Positions 32,728-42,461 are shown, counted from the stretch's first letter. The stretch: DNA of 64,000 nt from Aliiroseovarius sp. S1123 (GCF_023015885.1 NZ_JALKBE010000003.1:366630-430629), one strand, 5' to 3'. A program made the numbers and translations. Notes: generated by a model from the sequence alone, not told the origin.

Positions 32728-33899
32728 CATCCGCACTGGTCATTGGGGCGGGCCCGGCAGGGCTGATGGCAGCCGAGGAGTTGGCGATGGCGGGGCTGTC
32801 CGTTATCGTTGCCGACGCCAAGCCCTCGCCCGCGCGCAAGTTCCTGATGGCCGGGAAATCGGGTCTGAACCTGACGAAATCCGAGCCTATTTCAGCGTTT
32901 TTGGCCCATATTCACGGACCAGATAGCCTGCGGAAGATCGTGGGCGGTTTCGGTCCCGAGGAAGTTCAGGAATGGGCGAAAGCGCATGGGCAAGAGGTCT
33001 TTACCGGGTCATCGGGGCGCGTTTTTCCGAAGGTGATGAAGGCGTCCCCCCTGCTTCGAAATTGGCTTGCGCGGTTAGATCAGGCCGGAGTGGAGCTGCG
33101 CCGGAACTGGCGGTGGGTTGGTATCGCAGACGGTGCGATGCAGTTTGACACGCCTGAAGGTCCGCAAACCTTACGGCCAAACGTCACCGTCCTCGCGCTG
33201 GGCGGGGCCAGCTGGTCGCGCTTGGGGTCTGATGGAAAATGGGTCTCTATTCTTGCCCAAAATGGCATTTCTTGCGTGCCGTTCCAGCCTACCAACATGG
33301 GGTTCGTCGTCGCGTGGAGCGACCATATGGTGCGTCACTTCGGACACCCCGTGAAATCCGTACGCGTCACCGCCGGGGATCAATCGGTTCTGGGCGAGTT
33401 CGTGATTTCATCGCAGGGGATCGAAGGGTCTGCGATTTATGCGGTCAGCCGCGCGATGCGCGAGGGTGCGCCATTGACGTTGGATCTTCTACCCGGCCGC
33501 TCACTCGACGATATCACCGCCCGTTTGTCCCGCCCCCGTGGCAAGGCCAGCTTGTCCAACCACCTGCGCAAAACGCTGAAGCTGGATCCCGTAAAAACGT
33601 CTCTATTACAGGAGTTTTCGCGGCCTTTGCCGTCTGATCCCACCCAGCTGGCCGCTCTCATCAAAGCCCTGCCGATCACTCACCAAGGCCCGCGCCCGAT
33701 GGACGAAGCGATCTCGACCGCAGGGGGGCTACCGTTCGATGCGTTGGACGACGGGTTGATGATCAAGGCGCTGCCGGGCGTGTTTGCCTGCGGTGAAATG
33801 CTGGATTGGGAAGCCCCGACCGGCGGCTATCTGTTGACCACCTGTTTCGCGACCGGGCGTCATGCCGGGCGTGCTGCAGCGGCATATACCTTAGCCTAA
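32724..33899 (+). CDS. HI0933-like NAD(P)/FAD-dependent oxidoreductase (BaiN-type)
   Basis: 391 residues: the FAD motif VIGAGPAGLMAAEEL, then KFLMAGKSGLNLTKSEP, FGPEEVQEWAKA, and near the end the conserved YLLTTCFATGRHAGRAAA. GTG start 32724 is inside the mscS stop. It is a flavoprotein of uncertain physiological role; the wider family includes bile-acid reductase BaiN. It is convergent with holA, and their ends overlap by 4 bases. Confidence 0.8.
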   Translation: MTSALVIGAGPAGLMAAEELAMAGLSVIVADAKPSPARKFLMAGKSGLNLTKSEPISAFLAHIHGPDSLRKIVGGFGPEEVQEWAKAHGQEVFTGSSGRVFPKVMKASPLLRNWLARLDQAGVELRRNWRWVGIADGAMQFDTPEGPQTLRPNVTVLALGGASWSRLGSDGKWVSILAQNGISCVPFQPTNMGFVVAWSDHMVRHFGHPVKSVRVTAGDQSVLGEFVISSQGIEGSAIYAVSRAMREGAPLTLDLLPGRSLDDITARLSRPRGKASLSNHLRKTLKLDPVKTSLLQEFSRPLPSDPTQLAALIKALPITHQGPRPMDEAISTAGGLPFDALDDGLMIKALPGVFACGEMLDWEAPTGGYLLTTCFATGRHAGRAAAAYTLA

Positions 33900-34921
33900 C
33901 GCTGGCCACTCATCATTGCCAGTCGGATCAAGGTCCGCTCCATCAGCGCCATCTGCGGGGCCTTCTGGGCGGAACGCAGCTTCAAATCTGTATCAATCAG
34001 CACCTCAAGTGCTTTTTCTAAGCGCCGCAGACCCCATTTGTTGGCCTGCCGAACCATCCGGTCGCGCGATTTGAAATGCACGGGCGGGCGCAGGCGGTTG
34101 ATGCCTTGCCCCGGTCCTGCCGGATCGGAACTTGCCCCATGAAGCGCGCGGAAATGGCGGGTGGCACCAATGCACAGCCCGACAGCCGCGACGCCTTGGG
34201 CCTGTAGTTTGGCAAGAATAGGGCCTATTTCACCCGCGCGACCCTCGGCCACGGCATGTAGAAGGTCGTCAAGCGCGGCCTCGGTCGAGGCCGGGGCAAC
34301 GGCCAGCACATCGTCGGGCGTGACGGGCGCGGGATCGGACAGCTTATACAGCCCCAGCTTTTCCACCGTCTGCCGGAAATCCCCCGGATCCAGAGCGCGC
34401 GACAGACCCATCAGGTCGTTCATCGCCTCGGGGCTAACCTGTCCGACGCCAGAGCGTTTCAGATCGGCCTCGATTTCATCCCGCGAGGGCGGGTCATCAT
34501 AGATGCCGGCGGCAAATGCATTCGGGTGCCCCTCGAACAACTTCCGCAGGGCCGAGCGGGCGGTCAGCGATCCGGCGGTCACCACGACTTGTGCATCGCC
34601 TTCCTGCCAGTCGGCAATGGCGGGGGTGATGATCTTGGCCAGCATGTCTGTGGCGTCTTCCACGAAGGCCACACGCGGGCCGGGGAAGAAGCCTTGCGAC
34701 TTGATCGCATCCGACAGCATTGCGGGGTCTTTGCGCAGATCGGCGGCAGGAATGCGGGTCAGGCGCATTTCCTCTTCGCCATTTGGGCCGATCAGGTTGG
34801 CAATCAGCTCTTGCCGTTTCAGCGCCACGCGCATCGCGTCTGCCCCGAAAATCAGCACGCCCATCTGCCTGGGATCAGGCTTGGCGAAATAGCCGCTGGC
34901 GTCCCGGGGGGAGAGCTTCAT
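33896..34921 (-). CDS. holA: DNA polymerase III subunit delta
   Basis: 341 residues of the clamp-loader delta subunit: MGVLIFGADAMRVALKRQEL with the N-terminal AAA-like nucleotide-binding region and PAIADWQEGDAQVVVTAGSL. The C-terminal collar domain includes GLRRLEKALEVLIDTD. ATG 34921 overlaps the lptE stop. The order leuS-lptE-holA on one strand is a conserved alphaproteobacterial operon. It opens the beta clamp during loading. Confidence 0.9.
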   Translation of the reverse strand: MKLSPRDASGYFAKPDPRQMGVLIFGADAMRVALKRQELIANLIGPNGEEEMRLTRIPAADLRKDPAMLSDAIKSQGFFPGPRVAFVEDATDMLAKIITPAIADWQEGDAQVVVTAGSLTARSALRKLFEGHPNAFAAGIYDDPPSRDEIEADLKRSGVGQVSPEAMNDLMGLSRALDPGDFRQTVEKLGLYKLSDPAPVTPDDVLAVAPASTEAALDDLLHAVAEGRAGEIGPILAKLQAQGVAAVGLCIGATRHFRALHGASSDPAGPGQGINRLRPPVHFKSRDRMVRQANKWGLRRLEKALEVLIDTDLKLRSAQKAPQMALMERTLIRLAMMSGQR

Positions 34922-35415
34922 TCGGCCCAGCCCGAGAACGTGGCCGAGAAGCGCGTGGTGATCTGATCGGCCAACAGCACCATCAGACGGCGATTCGCGT
35001 CGCGTTCGACGGCGGCGGTCGATACGGTCGAGCCTTCGGTCGAGTAAGACGTGAAGTTCGAGACAGCACCTTTTTCAACCACGTCACCCGTCGCGACCGA
35101 GGTCACGGTGAACTCGACTGCGCCCATCACCTGCGTACGCGTGATTTCCTGCGCGGGCGTCACACCGACGCCTTCCGAGCGTGTGGTGATCGTATAGCCC
35201 AACCGATATGGCGCAGCCAGATTGCGGCCCAGTCGTTCTTCCATCCGCTTCACGAACTCGTAGCTGTTGGAATCGCTGGGTGCGGCGATGGTCACCGCCC
35301 CACGCAACCCGTCAGCCGAGCCGCCCGGCGCATAGACCGGGGTGAAGCCGCAGCCGGACAAAAGCGCGGCAGCGGCGGAGATTTTCAAAAAATGGCGGCG
35401 ATCAGACCACGACAT
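34918..35415 (-). CDS. lptE: LPS-assembly lipoprotein
   Basis: 165 residues with a lipobox LLSGC (acylated Cys at about residue 22) behind a twin-Arg-containing N-terminus ([11 protein letters not shown]). The beta-rich domain includes [13 protein letters not shown] and [14 protein letters not shown]. LptE plugs the LptD barrel in the outer membrane and helps insert LPS. It overlaps leuS upstream by 14 bases and holA downstream by 4. Synteny supports the name. Confidence 0.88.
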   Translation of the reverse strand: MSWSDRRHFLKISAAAALLSGCGFTPVYAPGGSADGLRGAVTIAAPSDSNSYEFVKRMEERLGRNLAAPYRLGYTITTRSEGVGVTPAQEITRTQVMGAVEFTVTSVATGDVVEKGAVSNFTSYSTEGSTVSTAAVERDANRRLMVLLADQITTRFSATFSGWAE

Positions 35416-38056
35416 TCACAATACGTCCCGGAACAACGATGACTTTTTTCGGGGCCTTACCATCCAGCGCCCTGACGACAGCTTCCTCGGACAGCGCAAG
35501 TTTTTCAACCTCGGCTTTGTCCATGTCCTTGGGCACGCTGATTTCCGCACGGCGCTTGCCGTTGATCTGGATGGGCAGGGTGACGGTGTCCTCGACCAGC
35601 ATGGCCTCGTCGGCGACGGGCCACGCGGCCTGTGCGACCAAACCTTCGCCGCCCAGCATCGACCAGACCTCTTCCGAGAGGTGCGGGGTCATGGGCGACA
35701 TCAGTTGCGCCATGGTGCGCATGGCCTGCTTCTGCGCCTTGCCGCCTGCTTTCGATTTCGAAATGGCGTTTTGGAAGGCGTAGAGCTTGGCGATGGCGGC
35801 GTTGAAGCCGAAGCTTTCGATGCCCATGGTCACATCGTGGATGGCCTTGTGCATGGCGCGCAGCAGCTCTTCGTCATTGCCGTCGGCGTCATCCATATCT
35901 GCGATCTTTACGGCGGTGGCGAACACGCGGGCCAAGTGCTTGGCGGCGGCTTCTGCACCGGATGCGGTCCATTCAACGTCACGCTCGGGGGGCGAATCGC
36001 TTAACACGAACCAACGGGCGGTGTCAGCGCCGAAGGCCGAAATGATGTTCACCGGGTCGACCACGTTGTTTTTCGACTTCGACATCTTGGCCGAGGGGAT
36101 AATCTCAATCTCCGTCCTACCAACCACTTCAACGTAGTCTGAGCGTTGCTGTTCGTCAGTGGGGTCGACATTATCTTCCACCATTTCAGAAGCAAGGATG
36201 GCTACCTGTTCACCATTTTTCGATGCGAATACGACTTCTTCGGGATAGTGGTACTTTGAGTATATAACTCCTTCACCACGTGGATCCCCGGCTTCTGTTG
36301 TTGCAATCGACTTATAGATCGCGTGGGTCACCATGCCCTGCGTGAACAGCGCGTTGAACGGCTCGCGGGCTGAATCCGGCAGATGGCCGCAGATGTTCAT
36401 CGCGCGGGCAAAGAAGCGCGAGTACAGAAGGTGCAGGATCGCGTGCTCGATGCCGCCGATATATTGGTCGACATTCATCCAATAGGAGGCTTCTTCCAGA
36501 TCGGTCGGCGTCGCAGCGTTCGGAGACGTAAAGCGCGCGTAGTACCAAGACGAATCGACGAAGGTGTCCATCGTGTCGGTTTCACGCTTGGCGGGCTTGC
36601 CGCAAGACGGGCAGGCGCAGTCGCGCCAGGTCGGGTGACGGTCCAGAGGGTTGCCGGGCACGTCAAATGTGACATCCTCGGGCAGTTTGACCGGCAGATT
36701 TTCTTTCTTCTCGGCCACCACGCCACAATCGTCACAGTGAACGACGGGAATCGGGCAGCCCCAGTAACGCTGGCGGCTCAGGCCCCAGTCGCGCAGGCGG
36801 AATTTTTCGACGCCTGTGCCCCAGCCGGCGGCTTCGGCGAATTTCACCGTGGCGTCGATGGCTTCCTCGCCAGTCGCCTCGTCCAGACCGGCGAAGTGGT
36901 CGACCCATTTCACCTTTTCGGTTTTCGGCGGCACGAAGGCTTCGTTTTCGACGGGTGCGGGGTTTTCCAGCGACAGGAAGGTGTCGACGACCGGCAGGTC
37001 ATACTTGCGACAGAAGTCCAAATCGCGCTGGTCATGCGCCGGACAGGCGAAGATCGCGCCGGTGCCGTAATCCATCAGAATGAAGTTCGCGATCCAGACG
37101 GGCAGCTCCCAGTCCGGGTTCAGCGGGTGTTTCACGCGGATGCCGGTGTCATAGCCGAGCTTCTCGGCGGTCTCGATGGCCTCGGCGGTGGTGCCGCCCT
37201 TGCGCATTTCGACAAGCTGTGCGGCGATCTCGGGGTTTTCGGCCTCGAGCGCCTTGGAAATCGGGTGATCGGGCGAGATGCCGACGAAGCTGGCACCGTT
37301 CAGGGTGTCGGGGCGCGTCGTATAGACCTCGATCGACTCGCCGCCATCGGTGCGCTCAAAGCTGAACTGAAGACCTTGGCTGCGGCCAATCCAGTTGGCC
37401 TGCATGGTGCGCACTTTCTCGGGCCAGTTGTCCAAGCCATCCAGCGCGTCCAGCAATTCACCCGAGTAATCCGAGATCTTGAAGAACCATTGCGTCAGGT
37501 CGCGACGTTCGACCGGCGCGCCGGATCGCCAGCCGCAGCCGTCGATGACCTGTTCGTTGGCCAGCACGGTCATGTCGACCGGATCCCAGTTCACCGTGGC
37601 GTTCTTGCGATAAACCAGACCACGCTCCATGAAGTCGATGAACATCGCCTGCTGCTGGCCGTAATATTCCGGGTCGCAGGTGGCAAATTCACGGCTCCAG
37701 TCAATCGACAGACCCAGCGGACGCATCTGGCCCTTCATGGTCTTGATGTTGTCGTAGGTCCATGTGCCGGGGTGGCCGCCCTGCGCCATCGCCGCGTTTT
37801 CAGCAGGCATCCCGAAGGCGTCCCAACCCATCGGGTGCAGAACCGAGAACCCGCAGGACGATTTATAGCGCGAGATCACGTCGCCCATCGTATAGTTGCG
37901 CACGTGACCCATATGAATCCGGCCTGACGGATAGGGGAACATCTCGAGCACATAATATTTCGGCTTCGATTCATCGCGCTTGGCGGTGAAAATTCCGGCC
38001 TCGTCCCAGGCTTTTTGCCATTTCGGTTCGATATCTGCGGCAGTGTATCGCGACAT
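35402..38056 (-). CDS. leuS: Leucyl-tRNA synthetase
   Basis: 884 residues of class I synthetase. HIGH appears as HMGH in [19 protein letters not shown], and the KMSKS loop is in [10 protein letters not shown]. An editing domain, zinc-finger-like CPSCGKPA region and C-terminal anticodon domain are present. It charges tRNA-Leu. Residues between about 580 and 650, just before KMSKS, contain an insertion of about 40 residues encoded by distinctly AT-richer DNA (36120-36300). The upstream DUF3576 gene ends in an intrinsic terminator at 38076, so leuS probably has its own weak promoter. Confidence 0.96.
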   Translation of the reverse strand: MSRYTAADIEPKWQKAWDEAGIFTAKRDESKPKYYVLEMFPYPSGRIHMGHVRNYTMGDVISRYKSSCGFSVLHPMGWDAFGMPAENAAMAQGGHPGTWTYDNIKTMKGQMRPLGLSIDWSREFATCDPEYYGQQQAMFIDFMERGLVYRKNATVNWDPVDMTVLANEQVIDGCGWRSGAPVERRDLTQWFFKISDYSGELLDALDGLDNWPEKVRTMQANWIGRSQGLQFSFERTDGGESIEVYTTRPDTLNGASFVGISPDHPISKALEAENPEIAAQLVEMRKGGTTAEAIETAEKLGYDTGIRVKHPLNPDWELPVWIANFILMDYGTGAIFACPAHDQRDLDFCRKYDLPVVDTFLSLENPAPVENEAFVPPKTEKVKWVDHFAGLDEATGEEAIDATVKFAEAAGWGTGVEKFRLRDWGLSRQRYWGCPIPVVHCDDCGVVAEKKENLPVKLPEDVTFDVPGNPLDRHPTWRDCACPSCGKPAKRETDTMDTFVDSSWYYARFTSPNAATPTDLEEASYWMNVDQYIGGIEHAILHLLYSRFFARAMNICGHLPDSAREPFNALFTQGMVTHAIYKSIATTEAGDPRGEGVIYSKYHYPEEVVFASKNGEQVAILASEMVEDNVDPTDEQQRSDYVEVVGRTEIEIIPSAKMSKSKNNVVDPVNIISAFGADTARWFVLSDSPPERDVEWTASGAEAAAKHLARVFATAVKIADMDDADGNDEELLRAMHKAIHDVTMGIESFGFNAAIAKLYAFQNAISKSKAGGKAQKQAMRTMAQLMSPMTPHLSEEVWSMLGGEGLVAQAAWPVADEAMLVEDTVTLPIQINGKRRAEISVPKDMDKAEVEKLALSEEAVVRALDGKAPKKVIVVPGRIVNVVV

Positions 38057-38075
38057 TCGTCAGGTCCTTGATGTG

Positions 38076-38100
38076 AAAACGCCGGGCTATGGGCCCGGCG
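38076..38100 (-). terminator. Intrinsic terminator after the DUF3576 gene
   Basis: On the minus strand CGCCGGGC pairs with GCCCGGCG over a 5-nt loop and is followed directly by TTTT. It is in the 152-base gap between the DUF3576 gene and leuS. Confidence 0.75.
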
Positions 38101-38159
38101 CATGTCTTATAAGTCTGGTCGATCCGGGTCTAGGGCCTTCGGCCCTATTGGCTGATGAC

Positions 38160-38206
38160 GCATGTCCGAGAAGCTCAAAACCGGTTCCCACTTTTGAGCG
38201 ACATGC
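38160..38206. repeat. Dispersed alphaproteobacterial palindrome
   Basis: An imperfect palindrome of 47 bases. GCATGTC pairs with GACATGC and GCTCAAAA with TTTTGAGC around the core CCGGTTCCCAC. A closely similar element is, from memory, scattered through many Alphaproteobacteria genomes. It begins right at the end of the DUF3576 coding sequence, so it is transcribed in its 3' UTR. Confidence 0.6.
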
Positions 38207-38208
38207 TT

Positions 38209-38733
38209 TTACAGCTTGCCGTCACGAATACGTAGCTGGCGGGCACGAGTCAGGATCGCGTCCTCGACCTTGCGGACGGCTTCGGCGCTGGCAGGGCCGC
38301 TGCGCGTATATAGTGCGACCGACAGCGAGCGCGCGTCCAGCGCGGGGTCACGCACATATACTGTGGCTTTGTACGACGCACCGCCACCCGGCGGGCGGCC
38401 ATAACCAAACACGATAATGCCCGAGAACGGATCAGCGGCCTGAACGGGCATAAAGCTGAGCACATCCAGCGATGCATTCCAGATATAGCGGTTAACTTCG
38501 ACCGTGGTGTTGGGGTCGTCTACGTTCTTGAACAGATCCCAGATGGTTTCGCGCGGTTCTTCAGCCTCAGGGGTATGGCCAAGACCACCGCCTTGTTGCT
38601 GCGCGTTCGAGCCGCCCCCGAAAATATTGCCCGATCCGGCAGAGCCAACAGATCCACGGCTGCCACCACAGGCAGAAAGACCAAGCATAGCGATCAATGA
38701 CAGACCAAAAGCAGACGTTTTAAGGATGCCCAT
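38209..38733 (-). CDS. DUF3576 lipoprotein
   Basis: 174 residues. The signal peptide ends in LGLSAC, with Cys at about residue 22 as lipobox, followed by a Gly/Ser-rich linker. Then comes the DUF3576 domain (ETIWDLFKN, VNRYIWNASLDVLSFMP, VFGYGRPPGGG). This domain is conserved in Alphaproteobacteria with no defined function; an envelope location follows from the lipobox. It lies 18 bases or so from the stop to the palindrome repeat, and a terminator follows at 38076. Confidence 0.82.
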   Translation of the reverse strand: MGILKTSAFGLSLIAMLGLSACGGSRGSVGSAGSGNIFGGGSNAQQQGGGLGHTPEAEEPRETIWDLFKNVDDPNTTVEVNRYIWNASLDVLSFMPVQAADPFSGIIVFGYGRPPGGGASYKATVYVRDPALDARSLSVALYTRSGPASAEAVRKVEDAILTRARQLRIRDGKL

Positions 38734-38810
38734 GAAACAGCCCCATAAGTAAAATTCCTCTTGTTAGTATATAAGCCCCTGCGGGCGGGCAAGCGTTTTC
38801 CCAAGCGCCT

Positions 38811-38825
38811 TATATGAGTCATATA
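38811..38825. promoter_or_regulatory. Short palindrome in the porin/DUF3576 intergenic region
   Basis: TATATGA and TCATATA, arms of seven with one base between, lie in the 294-base divergent region. It resembles an operator for a dimeric regulator, but could simply reflect AT-richness. Confidence 0.35.
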
Positions 38826-38970
38826 TTTAGAGAATCGCTTGATATTGCGGGTTTTCGCCGACTGCGAGAATGAAACTGTGGCATGAAAGCACCAATACGC
38901 CCGACTTTCGGTTTTCGACGTTTCAGTCGGCTTGCAATGAGCAGCGGAAAGGTGGATTGAACGATGCATA

Positions 38971-38996
38971 CTCAATTCGGATTCCCCTGAATTGAG
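38971..38996 (+). promoter_or_regulatory. Stable hairpin in the porin 5' UTR
   Basis: CTCAATTC (38971-38978) and GAATTGAG (38989-38996) form a perfect 8-bp stem with a 10-nt loop, ending about 18 bases before the ribosome site GAGGGA. It may protect the mRNA 5' end or bind a regulator; no protein-binding motif is identifiable. Confidence 0.45.
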
Positions 38997-39027
38997 GCGA
39001 ACTCTTAAATTCATGAGGGAAAACGAA

Positions 39028-39858
39028 ATGAAAAAGATTCTGATCGCTTCGACCGCTCTGGTCGCAACCGCTGGTATCGCTTCTGCTGAGATTGGCTTCT
39101 CGGGCGCAGCTGGCTTTGGTGTTGTATACGACGGTTCCGACTGGAACCCTGACTACTACACCACTCTGTCGGTTTCGATGACCGGTGAAACCGACGGCGG
39201 CCTGTCGTTCGGCGCAGACTTCGACATCACCCAAGACAACGGCGGCACCGCTGTTGGTGACACCGAAGTGCACGTTGAAGGCGGCTTCGGCAAACTGACC
39301 GTTGGCGCTGTTGGTTCGGCTTCGGACGCTAAACTGGGTCTGGGCGACATCGGTTACTCGGGTCTGGGTACCGACAACGTTGCAGAAGTTCTGATCGACG
39401 CTGCTGACCAAGGCAACATCATGTACACCGGTTCGTTCGGTGACTTCGGTGTAGCTCTGTCGTACGACATGCAGGACACCGAAGTATTCTCGGTTGTTGC
39501 AACCTACGCCATGGGCGACTACAACTTCGGCATCGGCTACGATGACTGGGGCAATCTGGCCGCAGGTAGCGCTTTCCACGTAAAAGCTGGCGGCAACTTC
39601 GGTGACGTAGCCCTGAACGCTCTGTACTCGCGTTCGAGCGACGTTGACGTCACCGCTATCGGCGTAACCGCTGGTTACACCATGGGTGCAGCAACCATCA
39701 CCGCAGCTTACTCGAACCTGAGCGATGGCGTCCTGTCGGCCGACGTTTACGGTCTGGGCGTTTCGTACGACCTGGGTGGCGGCGCTTCGATCGACGCTGG
39801 TGTTGCAGACGACGGCACCACCACTGTTGCCGATCTGGGCATCAACATGTCCTTCTAA
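39028..39858 (+). CDS. Outer-membrane porin (Porin_4 type)
   Basis: 276 residues. Signal peptide MKKILIASTALVATAGIASA, then the beta-barrel alternates aromatic, Gly and charged residues and ends in Phe (INMSF), the usual outer-membrane recognition. It would form a trimeric general porin. Codon use is strongly biased towards GCT, GTT and CTG, unlike neighbours, which fits high expression. ATG 39028 has GAGGGA eight bases upstream. A long divergent promoter region, the 5' UTR hairpin at 38971 and a strong terminator at 39883 flank it. Confidence 0.9.
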   Translation: MKKILIASTALVATAGIASAEIGFSGAAGFGVVYDGSDWNPDYYTTLSVSMTGETDGGLSFGADFDITQDNGGTAVGDTEVHVEGGFGKLTVGAVGSASDAKLGLGDIGYSGLGTDNVAEVLIDAADQGNIMYTGSFGDFGVALSYDMQDTEVFSVVATYAMGDYNFGIGYDDWGNLAAGSAFHVKAGGNFGDVALNALYSRSSDVDVTAIGVTAGYTMGAATITAAYSNLSDGVLSADVYGLGVSYDLGGGASIDAGVADDGTTTVADLGINMSF

Positions 39859-39882
39859 TCCTAACGGATTATTTGGTAAGGG

Positions 39883-39914
39883 AAGAGCGGGCCTTGCGCC
39901 CGCTCTTTTCTTTT
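39883..39914 (+). terminator. Strong intrinsic terminator of the porin gene
   Basis: A perfect 10-bp stem (AAGAGCGGGC with GCCCGCTCTT, loop CTTGC) followed by TTCTTTT, 25 bases after the stop. Confidence 0.95.
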
Positions 39915-39950
39915 GGGAAACCTGTTTGCAAGTATAAGACAGGATGACCC

Positions 39951-40604
39951 ATGGCACTTTCAGACATTCAAACCCGCATCGCCAAGGAAGAGGCGCGCAT
40001 GGGCCGCACCCCGGGATCGGCGCAACTGATTGCCGTGTCCAAGGTTCAGCCTTTGGAGCGCGTGGTTGCGGTGTTGGAAGAGGGCCATCGCGTCTTCGGT
40101 GAAAACAAGGTGCAAGAGGCCGCAGGCAAATGGCCCGACCTGAAGGAAAAGTTTGATGGAGTCGAGCTGCACCTGATCGGCCCGCTTCAGACCAACAAGA
40201 CCCGGCAGGCGATTGAACTGTTCGACGTGATCCACTCGGTCGACCGTCCCAAGCTGGCCCGCGCCATTGCGCGTATTGCCGAGGAAGTGGGCCACTGCCC
40301 CCGTCTGTTCATTCAGGTGAACACCGGCGAGGAAGAGCAGAAAGCCGGCGTGTTGCCCAGCGACTTGGCCGAGCTTGTCGCGCTGTGCCGCGAATTGAAC
40401 CTGCCGGTCGAGGGGCTGATGTGCATCCCCCCCACGGACGAAGAACCCAGCCTGCATTTCGCGCTTCTGGCCAAGCTGGCGAAGAAGCACGGGCTCAAAG
40501 GTCTGTCGATGGGGATGAGCGGCGATTTCGATCGCGCGATTGCGCAGGGCGCGACCTATGTGCGGGTTGGCTCGGCGATCTTTGGCGAACGGGACTATTC
40601 CTAG
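39951..40604 (+). CDS. YggS/PROSC family PLP-homeostasis protein
   Basis: 217 residues. LIAVSKVQPLERV carries the PLP lysine Lys31. Family marks FGENKVQEAAGKWP, HLIGPLQTNK and LSMGMSGDFDRAI are present. The protein binds pyridoxal phosphate and buffers its level in the cytoplasm. ATG at 39951 lies shortly downstream of the porin terminator, so it has a separate transcript. A hairpin plus AGGATATTT element follows. Confidence 0.9.
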   Translation: MALSDIQTRIAKEEARMGRTPGSAQLIAVSKVQPLERVVAVLEEGHRVFGENKVQEAAGKWPDLKEKFDGVELHLIGPLQTNKTRQAIELFDVIHSVDRPKLARAIARIAEEVGHCPRLFIQVNTGEEEQKAGVLPSDLAELVALCRELNLPVEGLMCIPPTDEEPSLHFALLAKLAKKHGLKGLSMGMSGDFDRAIAQGATYVRVGSAIFGERDYS

Positions 40605-40653
40605 GGGCTTTGCCCCTCGAGCCTGCGCTTGTGGGCTCCGCCCGTTCTCAGGC

Positions 40654-40717
40654 GAAACTGTCCCCCGGACAGTTTCCAAGAAGCCTTCGAACCCCAGGAT
40701 ATTTTTGGCAAGAAAAT
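40654..40717 (+). terminator. Hairpin plus AGGATATTT motif after yggS
   Basis: A perfect 10-bp stem (GAAACTGTCC with GGACAGTTTC, loop CCC) is followed by CCCCAGGATATTTTTGG and AAGAAAA. It has the same plan and sense orientation as the element after the RidA gene (15187-15239). Confidence 0.5.
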
Positions 40718-40721
40718 GCGC

Positions 40722-41234
40722 TTAACGGACGATGATCCGGCTGTGCGGGGTCCAGTGCGCGAGGATCCAGCGCAGGTCTTTCGGCGCGAAGGCCAGACAG
40801 CCCGCCGTTGGGTGGCGCGGTTTGCGCCACTGATGCACGAAAATGGCCGAGCCTTTGCCGGGCGTGGCGTTCGGATAGTTCCAATCGCTGAACAGCACCA
40901 CGTCATAAAGCGGCGCGGTCATGCGCAGTTTCTCGTGGCTGGGCGCATAGTTTTGTGCGCGTAGCCCGTGATTATAGGCGGGATCTGCGGGATCGTCGGA
41001 CCAGATGTCCATCGGGCCAATGGTGTTCAGGTCGAACAGGGTATCGGGATGGGCCAGCCGATCTGCGCGAAAGCTGCCGCCCACCAGCCGCCAAACGCCG
41101 CGCGGGGTTGCGCCGTCGCCCTCGTGCTTGTTATCGGTCATGCCGCCGCGCCCGATCGCCACGGGAAAACGCCGCCCCATGAAGCGCGCACCCCAACGGG
41201 TGACGACCATGTCGTGGCGGCGTGGCAGTGTCAC
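40722..41234 (-). CDS. L,D-transpeptidase family (YkuD) protein
   Basis: 170 residues without a strong signal peptide. It has a YkuD-like catalytic signature with His in IFVHQWRKPRHPTAGC, where His precedes the nucleophile Cys in TAGC; the usual form is HGT.....SxGC. Such enzymes cross-link or modify peptidoglycan in the periplasm. An N-terminal export signal is not obvious at 41234 or at the alternative M 41210. Its start overlaps the ribA stop by 4 bases. Confidence 0.65.
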   Translation of the reverse strand: MTLPRRHDMVVTRWGARFMGRRFPVAIGRGGMTDNKHEGDGATPRGVWRLVGGSFRADRLAHPDTLFDLNTIGPMDIWSDDPADPAYNHGLRAQNYAPSHEKLRMTAPLYDVVLFSDWNYPNATPGKGSAIFVHQWRKPRHPTAGCLAFAPKDLRWILAHWTPHSRIIVR

Positions 41235-42313
41235 AGCAGGTGCCCGGATTTCTTGGCTTTCGTCGCCAGATAGGCCGCGTTATGCGCGCCTTCGCCGACT
41301 TTCAGCGGCACGCGTTCAGCCACTTTGATGCCGTTGTCTTCCATCATCGCCACTTTGCGTGGGTTGTTGGTCATCAATTTGACCTGAGTGAACCCCATGG
41401 ATTTCAGGATCTCGGACCCGATACGGAAGTCGCGTTCATCGTCTTCGAAGCCAAGGCGGTGGTTGGCTTCAACCGTGTCAAACCCTTGATCTTGCAGGGA
41501 ATAGGCGCGCATCTTATTTGCCAGTCCGATGCCGCGACCTTCTTGGTTCAGGTAGAGCAGTACACCCGCACCACCAGCCCCCATAGCCGCCAGCGCCGCG
41601 TTCAACTGCGGGCCGCAATCGCATTTCAGGCTTCCCAGAACGTCGCCGGTGAAACAGGCCGAATGCAGCCGCGCCAATACCGGTTTGTCGCGTGCGGGGC
41701 GGCCGATTTCCACGGCATAGTGTTCCTCGCCGCCGTCTTCGGGGCGGAAAATGTGTAGTCGCCCGGCCTCGGATACCTGCATGGGCAGGCGGGCATGGAC
41801 GACGGGCGCCAGATGTAGATCGCGGAGCGTTTCCGGGTTCAAATGCACCAGTGTCAGGCCATACGACAGGGCCAAGGCATCGGCATCCTGCGTTTCAACC
41901 ACCAAAGCCGAGGGCAAAAGCTGCGCCGTTTTGCACAGCGCGATGGCGTGCGCTTCTAGCGCATCGTCGCCGCCGCGACAGGTGCGGAAAGGGCCCTTCA
42001 TCGGGTGTGATAGGTCATCCGCCGGGTCAGCGACCGAGGCGATCCAGCGTGTATCGGCATCGGACGGCAGTTCGATCCGGGCCACGCGGTCGGAATAGGC
42101 ACGCGCCTTCAATGTCTCGGCGCGGCGCGGCGTGATCGCCAGAACAGCGTCCCCCAAGGCGCGCAGGCTGTCCAAGCGCCCGGCAGATAAGGTCTCGGCC
42201 GCCGCTGCGACGACATCGCGGCCATCCAGTCGTAACACGACCGGCACCCCCATGCGCAGATCGGCACGGGCGCGGGCAAGAAGCTCGGTCTGGTTCGGGG
42301 CAAGCGTCATCAT
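41231..42313 (-). CDS. ribA: GTP cyclohydrolase II with N-terminal degenerate domain
   Basis: 360 residues. The C-terminal half (about 165-360) has the GCH II zinc site HSACFTGDVLGSLKCDCG and the GTP-binding stretch NQEGRGIGLANKMRAYSLQ. The N-terminal half does not show the DHBP-synthase metal motifs clearly and looks degenerate, as in longer alphaproteobacterial RibA proteins. It makes the first riboflavin intermediate. It overlaps the L,D-transpeptidase gene. Confidence 0.85.
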   Translation of the reverse strand: MMTLAPNQTELLARARADLRMGVPVVLRLDGRDVVAAAAETLSAGRLDSLRALGDAVLAITPRRAETLKARAYSDRVARIELPSDADTRWIASVADPADDLSHPMKGPFRTCRGGDDALEAHAIALCKTAQLLPSALVVETQDADALALSYGLTLVHLNPETLRDLHLAPVVHARLPMQVSEAGRLHIFRPEDGGEEHYAVEIGRPARDKPVLARLHSACFTGDVLGSLKCDCGPQLNAALAAMGAGGAGVLLYLNQEGRGIGLANKMRAYSLQDQGFDTVEANHRLGFEDDERDFRIGSEILKSMGFTQVKLMTNNPRKVAMMEDNGIKVAERVPLKVGEGAHNAAYLATKAKKSGHLL

Positions 42314-42461
42314 GATCCTCTCGTGCCCTAGATAGGCGGTTCTGACACGATATGAAACATTTCCCGGTCAATTGACACGAGGCCGTGAGAGTTTTGTTGC
42401 ATATCTTGTCATTTCCGTGCGCGCCCACAAATCTGAAGGCAACACGACAAAGGAGGGCGCC

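Noticed and set aside
36383..37927. Open frame of 514 codons antisense to leuS
   Set aside because: It mirrors the real leuS gene on the other strand; leuS has all synthetase motifs and this frame matches no family.
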